From contig JADLGW010000015.1 of the NCBI GenBank assembly GCA_020849105.1, positions 1 to 64,000 on the forward strand: a DNA stretch of 64,000 nt, in the 5' to 3' direction. A program made the translations under genes and the position numbers. Of the stretch, positions 26,754 through 35,193 are shown one piece after another (the stretch's first letter is position 1; each line of letters starts with the position of its first letter). A model generated the notes under the pieces. The model did not search any database and was not told the DNA's origin. It was given only the letters and a program-made list of their open reading frames with translations. This DNA is from Phycisphaerales bacterium (lineage in GTDB: Bacteria > Planctomycetota > Phycisphaerae > Phycisphaerales > UBA1924).

Positions 26754-28262
26754 ATGACAGCGGCGTGTTCGGGGCAGGGGCTCGTGGAACGGTGGAACGC
26801 GAAGGCGGACTCCTTGCTGGGCCACGCCGTGGCCGTCGGGTACCTGCCGATCGCGGAGGATGACGGCTATGTCTACACGTTCGGCGAGCAGAGCAACGGG
26901 CTCGACACGTCGGGCTATGTGCTCCGCCGCAACGACCTTCAGGACGGGGGCAACGCGATTGAGGATACCTGGCCGGTCTCGGACGACGCCGAACTGCGCA
27001 AGCCCGTCGGCATGGTCGTGATGCCGCGCTCGATCATTCCCGGGACGGAGGCGGAGCGCGAGCCGCTCATCATCGTGACCGGCACCGACCCGAACCAGGG
27101 CAGGGACGATATCGTCATCATCGCGTACAGCAAGGACCTGGCCATCCGCTGGATGAAGACGTACTCCAACGACACCGACGACAACCCGGTGGACGATGCG
27201 CCGGTGGCGATCATCGCGGATGACGGGAGCGACAGCCTGTACGTCGTCGGCTGGTCCGATTCCAACGGCGTGACCAGCACCAGCGGACGCGACACTGTGG
27301 TGCTGCATCTGCAGGCCGATGACGGCGACATGACCGTGATGGACCGGTACTCGTCGAGCGGAGCGCTCTCGGACGCCCCGGCCGGCGCGACGCTCGCGGG
27401 CGGACTGCTCTACACGGTCGGGACGACGGCGGGAGGCACCAACAGCACGCTCTTCTTCCTGAAGCACGACCCGCTGCAGAGCCCCGCCCGTGTCTGGGCG
27501 ACGACCCACGAGGACCCGGGCTACAACGTCGTCGGCGTAGGGATCGACGCGCTGGAGGTCGTGGGCGGTTACCACATCTACGCCACGGGGTACAAGGGGC
27601 CGACCGCGCTCGCGTACGCCAACGACTGGATCACGATGGCGGTCAACACGGACACCGGCGTCCTCCGGTGGATCACCAGCAACCTCGGGTTCAACATCCA
27701 GGTCTCCGGTGACGACCGCCCCGCGGACCTCGCGGGTGTCCATTACAAGACCGACCTGCCAAACGGATATGTCGTGGACGGCGTCGCGGTGACCGGGTAC
27801 ACCTACGACACAGGCAAGGGGAACCGGATGACCACGGTCCACTACAAGGACAACTGGGACTCGGCTGAACTCCGGTGGGCGATCGCCGAGGATGGCGCCG
27901 TATCGGGCGGTGATGACCGCGGGCTTCAGGTCGCGGCGCGACGTGCCGGCGGTTTCGGAAACCAGGGCTTCATCTACATCACGGGCAAGATCGAGGCTGC
28001 CACGGGTAACCATGACATCCTGACCGTCAAGTATGGTGCGTACAACCCGACGCTCTATCGCTGGCCCAAAGAGTATCCTCAGAGTGGCTCGGGTGATGGC
28101 GACGACATCCCGCTTGCGATCCGCCTCGACGAGGACGTCTACGACTCGGCCACGGGCTTCTACCTCCCCAGCCTGATCGTCGGCGGGATGGCGTTCGATG
28201 CCGTGGGCAGCGCCTCCGCCGAGGACCTGATCACCATCCGCTATGTGGACGTCGGACCATGA
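26754..28262 (+). CDS. Exported repeat (propeller-like) protein of unknown function; start disrupted
   Basis: The stated start (ATG 26754) gives 502 residues, beginning MTAACSGQG inside what should be a signal peptide; upstream in frame the DNA encodes RRALSALAGVAA. The likely native start is ATG 26654, one heptamer out of frame. The body has regularly spaced YVVG/YTVG/YVTG-type strands (LYVVGWSDSNG, LYTVGTTAGG, IYATGYKG, VAVTGYTYD, IYITGKIE), as in propeller proteins of exported bacterial surface layers. TAAC could act as a weak lipobox. The stop overlaps the next gene (ATGA). No enzymatic motif is seen. Confidence 0.8.
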   Translation: MTAACSGQGLVERWNAKADSLLGHAVAVGYLPIAEDDGYVYTFGEQSNGLDTSGYVLRRNDLQDGGNAIEDTWPVSDDAELRKPVGMVVMPRSIIPGTEAEREPLIIVTGTDPNQGRDDIVIIAYSKDLAIRWMKTYSNDTDDNPVDDAPVAIIADDGSDSLYVVGWSDSNGVTSTSGRDTVVLHLQADDGDMTVMDRYSSSGALSDAPAGATLAGGLLYTVGTTAGGTNSTLFFLKHDPLQSPARVWATTHEDPGYNVVGVGIDALEVVGGYHIYATGYKGPTALAYANDWITMAVNTDTGVLRWITSNLGFNIQVSGDDRPADLAGVHYKTDLPNGYVVDGVAVTGYTYDTGKGNRMTTVHYKDNWDSAELRWAIAEDGAVSGGDDRGLQVAARRAGGFGNQGFIYITGKIEAATGNHDILTVKYGAYNPTLYRWPKEYPQSGSGDGDDIPLAIRLDEDVYDSATGFYLPSLIVGGMAFDAVGSASAEDLITIRYVDVGP

Positions 28263-29689
28263 AGCGTGCGGCCTTCGTGCGATGCGCGACGGCGTGGGCG
28301 TGCGGACTTATGGCCCATGCCGTGGCGGCGCAGCCCTGCACGCCCTACTGGTCGCGCGTGGGCGGCGCGGGCGGCGACCCCCCGAATACGGCGGTGACAT
28401 TCTCGCTTGCGGCCTTTGATGACGGGAGTGGCCCCGCGCTCTACAAGACCGGGCCGCTCTGGTCTGTCCCGGGGGTTCCCAACGAGGGATGGCCGGTCTG
28501 CAAGTGGAACGGCGTGAACTGGGAGGCGATCGGGGCGGGTCTCCCGCCCGACGTTGACGCGGCGTCGTACCTCCAGTTGGCGAGACTCGACGACGGAGCC
28601 GGGGAACGTCTGTACCTGCTCGGGTTTCGTAACCCCCCCGGGCCTTCCTATCTGTACCACTTCGCCGCACGCTGGGACGCCGGCGCCTGGACCATGATGC
28701 CGCGTCAGTTCTGCTACAGCGGGGACAGCCCGCAGGGCCCGCCCCCCGGCTACGCCATCCCCGGGGGCAGTTGGGACGACGGTTCCGGGAGCGCGATCTA
28801 CGGCGTGCGGGCTCACGCACTGACCAATGAGGTCCACGTCGCCCGCTGGGACGGCGCGGGATGGACGGACATCGGGCCGCGGCTCGCAACGGTCACGCCC
28901 GAAGAAGCCCGCATCTTCTGCTGGGCGCACTACGACGACGGCTCGGGCGATGCGCTCTACATGCTCGGTCGCTTCCGGATGTTCCCCTTCCCCTCCGCCC
29001 CGTTCAACCTCGCCCGCTGGGACGGGGTGTCGTGGTCCAGCGTCGGCGGCGCGATCCCCAACAACCCGACCGCGATGGCCGTGTTCGACGATGGTTCCGG
29101 GGACGCGCTGTACGTCTCAGACTTCATCGTCGGCCACAGCACCCCGGGCCACGTCAGGAACATCGGCAGGTGGGACGGGCACACCTGGACCAGCATCGGC
29201 GCGTTCGGCGAGAAGACCTACGGCACCGGGACCGTCTACAGCCTGACCCCCTTCGACGACGGATCGGGGCCGTCGCTCTTCGTGACGGGCATCTTCCGCA
29301 CCGCCGCCGGGATGCCCAGCCGCGACATCGCGCGGTGGGACGGATCGTGGCACGCCGTGCCCCCGGGGCTTTCGTACTTCAACAACGCGACCGCGGTGTT
29401 CGACGACGGGCGGGGTCCATCCCTCTTCATCGGGGGTGACTTCCACACCGCCGGCGGCGGCGTGGCCCGCGGCCTTGTCCAGTACGTCGGCTGCCCGAAC
29501 TGCTACGCCGATTGCAACCGGGACGGCGCCCTCACCCTCGCCGATTTCGGCTGTTTTCAGACGAAGTACGCGATCGGCGACCCGTACGCCAACTGCAACC
29601 TGGACTTCAACCCGGGCTCCATTACCAACGGGCTGAGCGTCGCCGACTACATGTGCTTCCAGGCCAGGTTCGCGATGGGGTGCCCGTAG
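28259..29689 (+). CDS. Secreted seven-repeat DDGSG protein with dockerin-like C-terminus
   Basis: This 476-residue protein has a signal peptide ending near AVAAQ (25). Seven repeats carry the motif DDGSG followed by a strand such as ALYVSD: FDDGSGPALY, LDDGAGERLY, WDDGSGSAIY, YDDGSGDALY, FDDGSGDALY, FDDGSGPSLF and FDDGRGPSLF. This fits a seven-bladed propeller. The last 65 residues have two calcium-loop motifs, DCNRDGALTLADFGCFQ and a second with LSVADYMCFQ, as in planctomycete dockerin-like tails. It is coupled by ATGA to the upstream secreted protein. It is probably surface or matrix associated; its ligand is unknown. Confidence 0.87.
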   Translation: MKRAAFVRCATAWACGLMAHAVAAQPCTPYWSRVGGAGGDPPNTAVTFSLAAFDDGSGPALYKTGPLWSVPGVPNEGWPVCKWNGVNWEAIGAGLPPDVDAASYLQLARLDDGAGERLYLLGFRNPPGPSYLYHFAARWDAGAWTMMPRQFCYSGDSPQGPPPGYAIPGGSWDDGSGSAIYGVRAHALTNEVHVARWDGAGWTDIGPRLATVTPEEARIFCWAHYDDGSGDALYMLGRFRMFPFPSAPFNLARWDGVSWSSVGGAIPNNPTAMAVFDDGSGDALYVSDFIVGHSTPGHVRNIGRWDGHTWTSIGAFGEKTYGTGTVYSLTPFDDGSGPSLFVTGIFRTAAGMPSRDIARWDGSWHAVPPGLSYFNNATAVFDDGRGPSLFIGGDFHTAGGGVARGLVQYVGCPNCYADCNRDGALTLADFGCFQTKYAIGDPYANCNLDFNPGSITNGLSVADYMCFQARFAMGCP

Positions 29690-29728
29690 GCGCGGGGACG
29701 GGCGCTCCCGACCGGCGTTCAATGGGGC

Positions 29729-30598
29729 GTGCAGACCCTGACCCGGATCAAGGAGTTGCTCGCCGCGCGGGGCCTGGCGCCGCGCCACGCGCTGGGCCAG
29801 AACTTCCTGATCGACCAGAACCTGGTGAGGAAACTGGTGGATGCCGGTCTTGCCCCGGTGCGGAGCGGGGGGCTGGATGCACACGGGCCGGGCCCGTCGC
29901 GCGCGCCTCGTGTGGTCCTTGAGGTCGGTCCCGGCACGGGCACGCTGACCGAGGAACTGCTGGCCCGCGGCTGCGAGGTCGTCGCCTGCGAACTGGACCC
30001 CGGCCTGGCGTCGCTGCTCCGCGAGGCGCTCGAGGCCGAGCACGGCCGCCGGTTGCACCTGATCGAGGGCGACTGCCTGGATTCCAAACGAGAGGTCTCC
30101 AGCACGGTCCTTGCCGCTCTGGGCGGACGGCCGTTCACGCTCATCGCAAACCTGCCGTACGCGGCCGCGACGCCCCTGATGCTTGCCCTGCTCACGGGCC
30201 ACCCGGAGTGCCACGGGCTCTATGTGACAGTGCAGCGGGAGGTGGCGGACCGGATGCTCGCCCGGCCGGGGACGAAGGACTTTGGAACTCTCGGCATCGT
30301 GGCGCAGGCAGTAGCCGAGCCGGTCCTGCTCGCCAGCCTGCCGCCGGAGTGCTTCTGGCCCCGTCCGGAGGTCACCAGCGCCATGGTTGCCGTGCCGCGG
30401 CGGGCCGAACCGCTGACCGATGACCCCGCGCGGCTCGCCGATTTCTGCCAGGCTGTTTTCTCCAGGCGTCGCAAGCAACTGGGCTCGGTCCTGGGGCGTC
30501 AGGGGCCGTGGCCGCCGGGGGTGAGCCCGACCGACAGGGCGGAATCCCTGTCCATTCCCGCGTTGATCGCCTTGAGCCGGACCCGCGCGCCCGTGTAG
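29729..30598 (+). CDS. rsmA: 16S rRNA dimethyladenosine transferase
   Basis: This 289-residue enzyme (KsgA family) dimethylates two adjacent adenosines near the 3' end of 16S rRNA. The start is GTG 29729. HALGQNFLID lies at 20-29, the SAM-binding EVGPGTGTLT at 65-74, and the catalytic NLPY at 141-144, with FWPRPEVTSAMV towards the end. A loop of about 15 residues (about 45-60) is inserted before the SAM motif. It opens a rightward run of genes. Confidence 0.95.
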   Translation: MQTLTRIKELLAARGLAPRHALGQNFLIDQNLVRKLVDAGLAPVRSGGLDAHGPGPSRAPRVVLEVGPGTGTLTEELLARGCEVVACELDPGLASLLREALEAEHGRRLHLIEGDCLDSKREVSSTVLAALGGRPFTLIANLPYAAATPLMLALLTGHPECHGLYVTVQREVADRMLARPGTKDFGTLGIVAQAVAEPVLLASLPPECFWPRPEVTSAMVAVPRRAEPLTDDPARLADFCQAVFSRRRKQLGSVLGRQGPWPPGVSPTDRAESLSIPALIALSRTRAPV

Positions 30599-30609
30599 GG
30601 TTCCGCACG

Positions 30610-31635
30610 ATGACCCAGCCGCCGCACCCGCCGTCCTCCGACTCCCTGGGGGCGGCGCTGGCCCCCGCCCTGATCGCGGAGTGCGGGGGCCGGCTTTCAG
30701 ACCTGGCGTGGTTCCGGTCCACGTGGCAGCGGGGCGGGGCATCCACCGGATTCGCGACGTGGCGTTGTACCCAGGGGGTTGATATCCCCGTGGTGGTGAA
30801 GTTCCCGGTTGGTCCGGCGGAACACCGCTGGGCGGTGCGTCTGGGGTTGGTCGAGCGGTGGGAGGCTGACTGCCTCTTGGCGACGCCCCGGGTGCTGGCA
30901 TCGGGCACGTCGTTGGGGGGCCACGACCTGGCCTGGCTGGTCTTTGAGAGGCTGGAGGGCCACACGCTGGCCGCCGCATGGAGCAGGAACGCGCTCGAAG
31001 ACCTGCTGCGTGCCGTTGCCCTGATGCAGGCCGCGGCCTGTGCGGCCGAGCCGGTTCGGGGTGCATCGACGGCCGACTTTGACTGGCCGGCATTGATCTC
31101 CCGCAGCCGCGAGGCGGCCCGGAGTGGGGAGATGCCGGAGGGTCAGCGGTGGAACGAAGTCCTTCACCGGGTGCAGCGGGGCCTGCCCGGTCTGGTCGCG
31201 CGATGGAATGGACGCGGGCTGAACTGCTGGTGCCACGGCGACGTGCACCCGGGCAACGCGATGCGGCGGGGTCCATGCGGGCCGGAAGGACGGGGAGGCA
31301 CACGCGGGACGGGTGAGCCACAAGCCGGACCCTGCGTCCTCATCGACCTCGCCCTCGTCCACGCCGGGCACTGGTGCGAGGACGCGGTGTACCTGGAGAG
31401 GCAGTTCTGGTCGCACCCGGAGAAACTGTTCGGTGAGCACCCGGTTTCGCTGCTGGCCCGGTACCGGCGCGATCTTGGACAACCCACCGAGGGCGATTAC
31501 GGAATGGTCGCGAACACCCGCAGGGTGCTGATGGCCGCGTGCGTACCGGCGCAACTGAGCCACGACGGCTCCCCCCGGTATGTACACGCGGCCCTGGAAA
31601 TGCTGGAAAGGCTCCTGCCGCAGGTCGTCAAATGA
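30610..31635 (+). CDS. APH-family phosphotransferase (aminoglycoside/choline kinase-like)
   Basis: This 341-residue kinase fold starts 11 bp after rsmA. The Brenner motif CHGDVHPGN has His209, Asp211 and Asn216, and the metal-binding Asp246 is in LIDLALV. The N-lobe has VVVKFPV with a candidate ATP Lys and FERLEGHTLAAAW as hinge. APH-like kinases act on antibiotics, sugars, choline or proteins, and nothing here tells which. Between the two motifs is a Gly/Arg-rich insert of about 25 residues. The position after rsmA gives no strong clue. Confidence 0.82.
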   Translation: MTQPPHPPSSDSLGAALAPALIAECGGRLSDLAWFRSTWQRGGASTGFATWRCTQGVDIPVVVKFPVGPAEHRWAVRLGLVERWEADCLLATPRVLASGTSLGGHDLAWLVFERLEGHTLAAAWSRNALEDLLRAVALMQAAACAAEPVRGASTADFDWPALISRSREAARSGEMPEGQRWNEVLHRVQRGLPGLVARWNGRGLNCWCHGDVHPGNAMRRGPCGPEGRGGTRGTGEPQAGPCVLIDLALVHAGHWCEDAVYLERQFWSHPEKLFGEHPVSLLARYRRDLGQPTEGDYGMVANTRRVLMAACVPAQLSHDGSPRYVHAALEMLERLLPQVVK

Positions 31636-31734
31636 TCGGGTAGGGGACACCCCTCACGGGCGGCGGACTAGACTTGCGTCGGATGCGGGCGGCTCGCCCG
31701 CCATGGAAGGGCTTTCGCTAACCAGGGGAAACGC

Positions 31735-31923
31735 GTGGAAGCGTACGAGCGGCTCAAGCAACTGGTCGTGTCAGCAGAAGACGACGTCAAGAAGGCCGAG
31801 GGGGGCAACAAGGCCGCGGGGACACGGGCCCGGCAACTGATGCAGGACATCAAAAACGCGGCCCAGGAGGTCCGGCAGAAGGTCCTGGATATGCGGGTCA
31901 AGGAAGGCGGCGGGACACAGTAA
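31735..31923 (+). CDS. Small Hc1-like (histone H1-like) protein
   Basis: This 62-residue, helical, lysine-rich protein starts with GTG behind AGGGGA. Its pattern AEGGNKAAGTRARQLMQDI resembles the N-terminal half of chlamydial Hc1 (AEKGNKAAAQRVR) and the short Hc1-like proteins of Bacteroidota. Those proteins bind and condense DNA. The lysine-rich C-terminal half of chlamydial Hc1 is absent. The stop overlaps the next start by one base (TAATG), giving likely coupling to the FabZ-like gene. Confidence 0.75.
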   Translation: MEAYERLKQLVVSAEDDVKKAEGGNKAAGTRARQLMQDIKNAAQEVRQKVLDMRVKEGGGTQ

Positions 31924-32459
31924 TGCCGGCCGCAGGTCAGGAGCCCGCCGCCGTGGCGCCACCGGCCGAGCCCAAGGGGGGCGGACGGCTGCTGTTTGAC
32001 CTGTCCGGTTTGGACTTGTCGGCCCGGCTGATGCCGAAACAGGGGTTCGAGAGGTACAACCCGCACCGGGATCGCATGGCCCTGATCGACTGGCTGGTGT
32101 GGCAGTCGGCCGACTTCACGATGGGTATCGGGCTGCACCAGGTGCGTGCGGATGCGTTCTGGGCGGCCGGGCACTTTCCGGGCAAGCCGATCATGCCCGG
32201 GGTGCTGATGGTGGAGGCGGGGGCCCAGATGGCCTGCTACCTCTACAACGTGCGGGCCCCGGGGCCGAAAACGGTTGCGTTCATGAAGATCGAGGAGGCG
32301 ACGTTCCGCAACATGGTCCAGCCCGGGGACGACCTGTACCTGCTGTGCAAGGAGGTCCGGTTCGGCGGACGGCGGTTCATCAGCGAGATCCAGGGCGTGG
32401 TGAACGACAGGGTCGTCTTCGACGCCCGAATCTGTGGGATATCGCTCCCACCCGGTTGA
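31923..32459 (+). CDS. FabZ-like hot-dog 3-hydroxyacyl-ACP dehydratase
   Basis: This 178-residue protein has the catalytic His84 in GHFPGKPIMPGVL and Glu98 in MVEAGAQ, exactly 14 apart as in FabZ. It would dehydrate 3-hydroxyacyl-ACP in fatty acid or related lipid synthesis. An N-terminal extension of about 30 residues (Pro/Ala-rich) precedes the fold. It may be a second, specialised FabZ, since no lpxC/lpxA-type genes are adjacent. It is coupled to the Hc1-like gene. Directly after its stop is a palindromic repeat. Confidence 0.85.
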   Translation: MPAAGQEPAAVAPPAEPKGGGRLLFDLSGLDLSARLMPKQGFERYNPHRDRMALIDWLVWQSADFTMGIGLHQVRADAFWAAGHFPGKPIMPGVLMVEAGAQMACYLYNVRAPGPKTVAFMKIEEATFRNMVQPGDDLYLLCKEVRFGGRRFISEIQGVVNDRVVFDARICGISLPPG

Positions 32460-32474
32460 AGAAGATGCACAAAC

Positions 32475-32501
32475 TGTCGGCTCGGAGAGCCGACCTACCC
32501 G
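32475..32501. repeat. Dispersed palindromic element (GTCGGCTC-GGA-GAGCCGAC)
   Basis: An 8-bp perfect inverted repeat with a 3-nt loop is followed by CTACCC. The same sequence occurs three times inside rarA (59080-59170). Here it lies between the FabZ-like stop and manA. It could form an RNA hairpin between the two genes. Confidence 0.8.
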
Positions 32502-32516
32502 GTATAACCATCACCC

Positions 32517-33470
32517 GTGCCCGACCCCTACCCACTTGTTCTGAAGCCGGTCTTCTTCGAGAAGGTCTGGGGTGGCCGGCGACTGGAGCGCCTTGGGAAG
32601 CGGCTGCCGCCCGCAAAGTTGATCGGTGAATCGTGGGAGGTCGCGGACATGCCCGTGACCGCCGCCTCCGGTGCCGGCGGCGGTGGGGTGCGCTCACGGA
32701 TCGCCGGTGGGCCCCTTGCGGGCCGGACGCTGCACGAGGCCATGGGGCTGTGGGGCGCGCGGCTCGCCCGCGGCCCTCGGTTCCCGCTGCTCGTGAAGTT
32801 CCTGGATGCGGGGCAGAACCTCTCGGTCCAGGTGCATCCCAGCCCGGAGCACGCGGCTGAGTATCCGGGGGCCCACCTGAAGACGGAGTGCTGGTACGTC
32901 GTCCATGCCGAGCCCGGGAGCGTCATCTACAAGGGTGTCCGGCCCGGGGTGACCCGGGAACGACTGGCACTCGGGGCCGCGGACGGCTCGATCGTGGGCG
33001 ACCTGGTCGCGGTACCCGCGACCACCGGGGAGTGCCACCTGCTGCCGAGCGGGACGGTGCATGCTCTGGGCGCGGGCGTGACGGTTGCGGAGGTGCAGAC
33101 CCCGAGCGACACGACGTTCCGTCTGTACGACTGGGGGCGCGAGGGTCGCGACCTGCACACGCAGGAAGCCCTCAAGTGCGCCTCGCTTGGAGCCACGCCC
33201 CCCGTGGTGCGCGGCGACGGCCCGCGCACGCGACTGGTGAGCACCGAACATTTCGGTGTGGATGAGGTCCGCGGCGGTACGGCGCGCGTCGGGGACGGGT
33301 TGTGCGCCGTGATCATCGCCGTCGCCGGACGGGGATCGCTCCTGGCCGGCGGCGGCGAGACGCCCATCACGGCCGGGACGACGGTCGTCGTCCCGGCATC
33401 ACTCTCGGCCGGCGCTTCGCTCCGTGATGGGGGCGGGCTGGTGACGCTGGTCGTGACGCCCGCGCCGTGA
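32517..33470 (+). CDS. manA: Mannose-6-phosphate isomerase, class I
   Basis: This 317-residue enzyme interconverts mannose-6-P and fructose-6-P. The start is GTG 32517. Zinc ligands are visible: Gln105 and His107 in QVHPSPEH, Glu124 in KTECWYV and His182 in SGTVHALG. The block VFFEKVWGGRRL at the N-terminus matches the short class I form found in Firmicutes. The end of the protein is a small cupin-like lobe. The spacing after a palindromic element suggests its own or a processed transcript. Confidence 0.93.
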   Translation: MPDPYPLVLKPVFFEKVWGGRRLERLGKRLPPAKLIGESWEVADMPVTAASGAGGGGVRSRIAGGPLAGRTLHEAMGLWGARLARGPRFPLLVKFLDAGQNLSVQVHPSPEHAAEYPGAHLKTECWYVVHAEPGSVIYKGVRPGVTRERLALGAADGSIVGDLVAVPATTGECHLLPSGTVHALGAGVTVAEVQTPSDTTFRLYDWGREGRDLHTQEALKCASLGATPPVVRGDGPRTRLVSTEHFGVDEVRGGTARVGDGLCAVIIAVAGRGSLLAGGGETPITAGTTVVVPASLSAGASLRDGGGLVTLVVTPAP

Positions 33471-33537
33471 GACGAGACGGCGGCGGCTTCACATCAGAAT
33501 CCCCCGGCCTGTCCCCGGTGCCCGTCAATGATGATCC

Positions 33538-34980
33538 ATGCAGACGCGAAACCTCGTCGGTGGACGGTGGATCGGCGCGGACGACGGCGCTGAGTTTGAA
33601 ATCGACAACCCGGCCACGGGGGAGGTCATCGCGCGCGTGCCTTCGTGCGGAGCCTCCGAGACCCGCCGCGCGATCGAGGCCGCCGCGGCCGCGCTGCCGG
33701 AGTGGCGGGCCCTGACCGCGTACGAGCGCGCCGCGCCGCTGAAGCGGCTGGCGGAGTTGATGCTGCGCGACAGGGACAGGCTGGCACGGCTGATGACGCT
33801 GGAACAGGGCAAGCCGCTGGCGGAGTCGGCGGGGGAGATTGCCTACGCCGCGTCGTTCATCGAATGGGCCGCGGCGGAGGCTGTACGGGTGTGCGGAGAG
33901 ACGATCCCCGCCTCCCGCGCGGACAAGCGGATCGTGGTGCTCCGGCAGCCGGTCGGCGTCACCGCGGCGATTACGCCGTGGAACTTCCCGAGCGCGATGG
34001 TCACGCGGAAACTCGGACCGGCACTGGCGTGCGGCTGCACCATGGTTGTCAAGCCCGCGGAGCAGACCCCGCTCTCGGCCCTGGCGCTCGGCGAACTCGC
34101 CGCCGAGGCGGGCGTCCGCGCGGGCGTGCTGAACATCGTGACGGGCGAGCCGGGGGTGATCGCGGGCGAGATCATGACCAATCCCGTGGTGCGGAAGGTC
34201 TCATTCACGGGCTCGACGGAGGTGGGGAAGATCCTGATGAAGCAGGCGGCCCACCATGTCGTGCGTCTGTCGCTGGAACTGGGCGGGCACGCCCCGTTCA
34301 TCGTCTTTGACGATGCGGACGTTCACGCCGCGGTCGCGGGCGCGATGGCCAGCAAGTTCCGCAACGCCGGGCAGACCTGCATCTGCCCGAACCGCGTGCT
34401 GGTGCAGCGGGGCGTCTACGGCGAGTTTGTCCGGCGTCTGGCGGCCGCGGTCGCGGCGCTGCGCGTCGGCCCGGGCGATGAGGAGGGGGTGCAGGTCGGG
34501 CCGCTCATCGACGAGCCGGGTGTGCGCAAGGTGGAGGAGCACCTGGGTGACGCGATGGCCAGGGGTGGGCGCGCGCGCGTGGAGGGCGGCCGCGTCCGCC
34601 CGCGGCCGGGGCTGACGGACCGGTTCTTCAAGCCGGCGCTGGTCGAGGGCCTGTCGGACGACATGCTGATGAACCGCCAGGAGACCTTCGGGCCCGTCCT
34701 CGGGGTGCGGGAGTTCACGGACGAGCGCGAGGCGATCGAACTGGCCAACGACTCGCGGTACGGGCTGGCGTCGTACTTTTACACCCGCGACGCCGCACGG
34801 CTCCTGCGCGTCGCGGAGGCCTTGGAGTACGGCATAGTCGGCGCCAACGACGCGACCCCATCAACCGCCCAGGCGCCGTTCGGCGGCGTGAAGGAATCCG
34901 GGTTCGGGCGGGAGGGCGGGACGTACGCGATGGAGGAGTACCTGGAAACCAAGTATGTGGCGTGGGGCGGCCTGACCTGA
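33538..34980 (+). CDS. gabD: NAD(P)-dependent succinate-semialdehyde dehydrogenase family
   Basis: This 480-residue aldehyde dehydrogenase has Glu247 in LELGGHAP and catalytic Cys281 in NAGQTCICPNR. TLEQGKPLAESAGEIAYAASF, AITPWNFPSAMVTRKLGPAL and GLASYFYTRD are typical of GabD. It would oxidise succinate semialdehyde to succinate, feeding the TCA cycle. Close relatives act on other short semialdehydes, so the substrate is inferred. No gabT is adjacent. Confidence 0.9.
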   Translation: MQTRNLVGGRWIGADDGAEFEIDNPATGEVIARVPSCGASETRRAIEAAAAALPEWRALTAYERAAPLKRLAELMLRDRDRLARLMTLEQGKPLAESAGEIAYAASFIEWAAAEAVRVCGETIPASRADKRIVVLRQPVGVTAAITPWNFPSAMVTRKLGPALACGCTMVVKPAEQTPLSALALGELAAEAGVRAGVLNIVTGEPGVIAGEIMTNPVVRKVSFTGSTEVGKILMKQAAHHVVRLSLELGGHAPFIVFDDADVHAAVAGAMASKFRNAGQTCICPNRVLVQRGVYGEFVRRLAAAVAALRVGPGDEEGVQVGPLIDEPGVRKVEEHLGDAMARGGRARVEGGRVRPRPGLTDRFFKPALVEGLSDDMLMNRQETFGPVLGVREFTDEREAIELANDSRYGLASYFYTRDAARLLRVAEALEYGIVGANDATPSTAQAPFGGVKESGFGREGGTYAMEEYLETKYVAWGGLT

Positions 34981-35040
34981 CTGGTGCCGGGGCGCGCGGG
35001 GGCCCGTTCGGAACGATCGCCCGGCTTGCGACGCGCAGCG

Positions 35041-35193
35041 CCTATGCTCCCCTCCCGCTGCTGCTGCCCGGCGCTGTGCCGGACGGGCAGAGGGGATTGG
35101 ACCATCAGCCGCCCCATCGGGGCCGGTCCGGCGGCGAATCGGGCTTTCCGCCCGAATCGGGCTCAGCCGGATCGAGAAAGGGACCGGAAGCAC
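35041..35193 (+). promoter_or_regulatory. Structured leader before rpsA
   Basis: The 213-bp gap before rpsA contains several short GC hairpins (for example GCCCC-ATC-GGGGC at 35111-35123). It also has an 11-bp direct repeat CGAATCGGGCT at 35135-35145 and 35153-35163. Ribosomal protein S1 often represses its own translation through a structured leader, so this may be such a site. No promoter boxes are certain. Confidence 0.35.
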
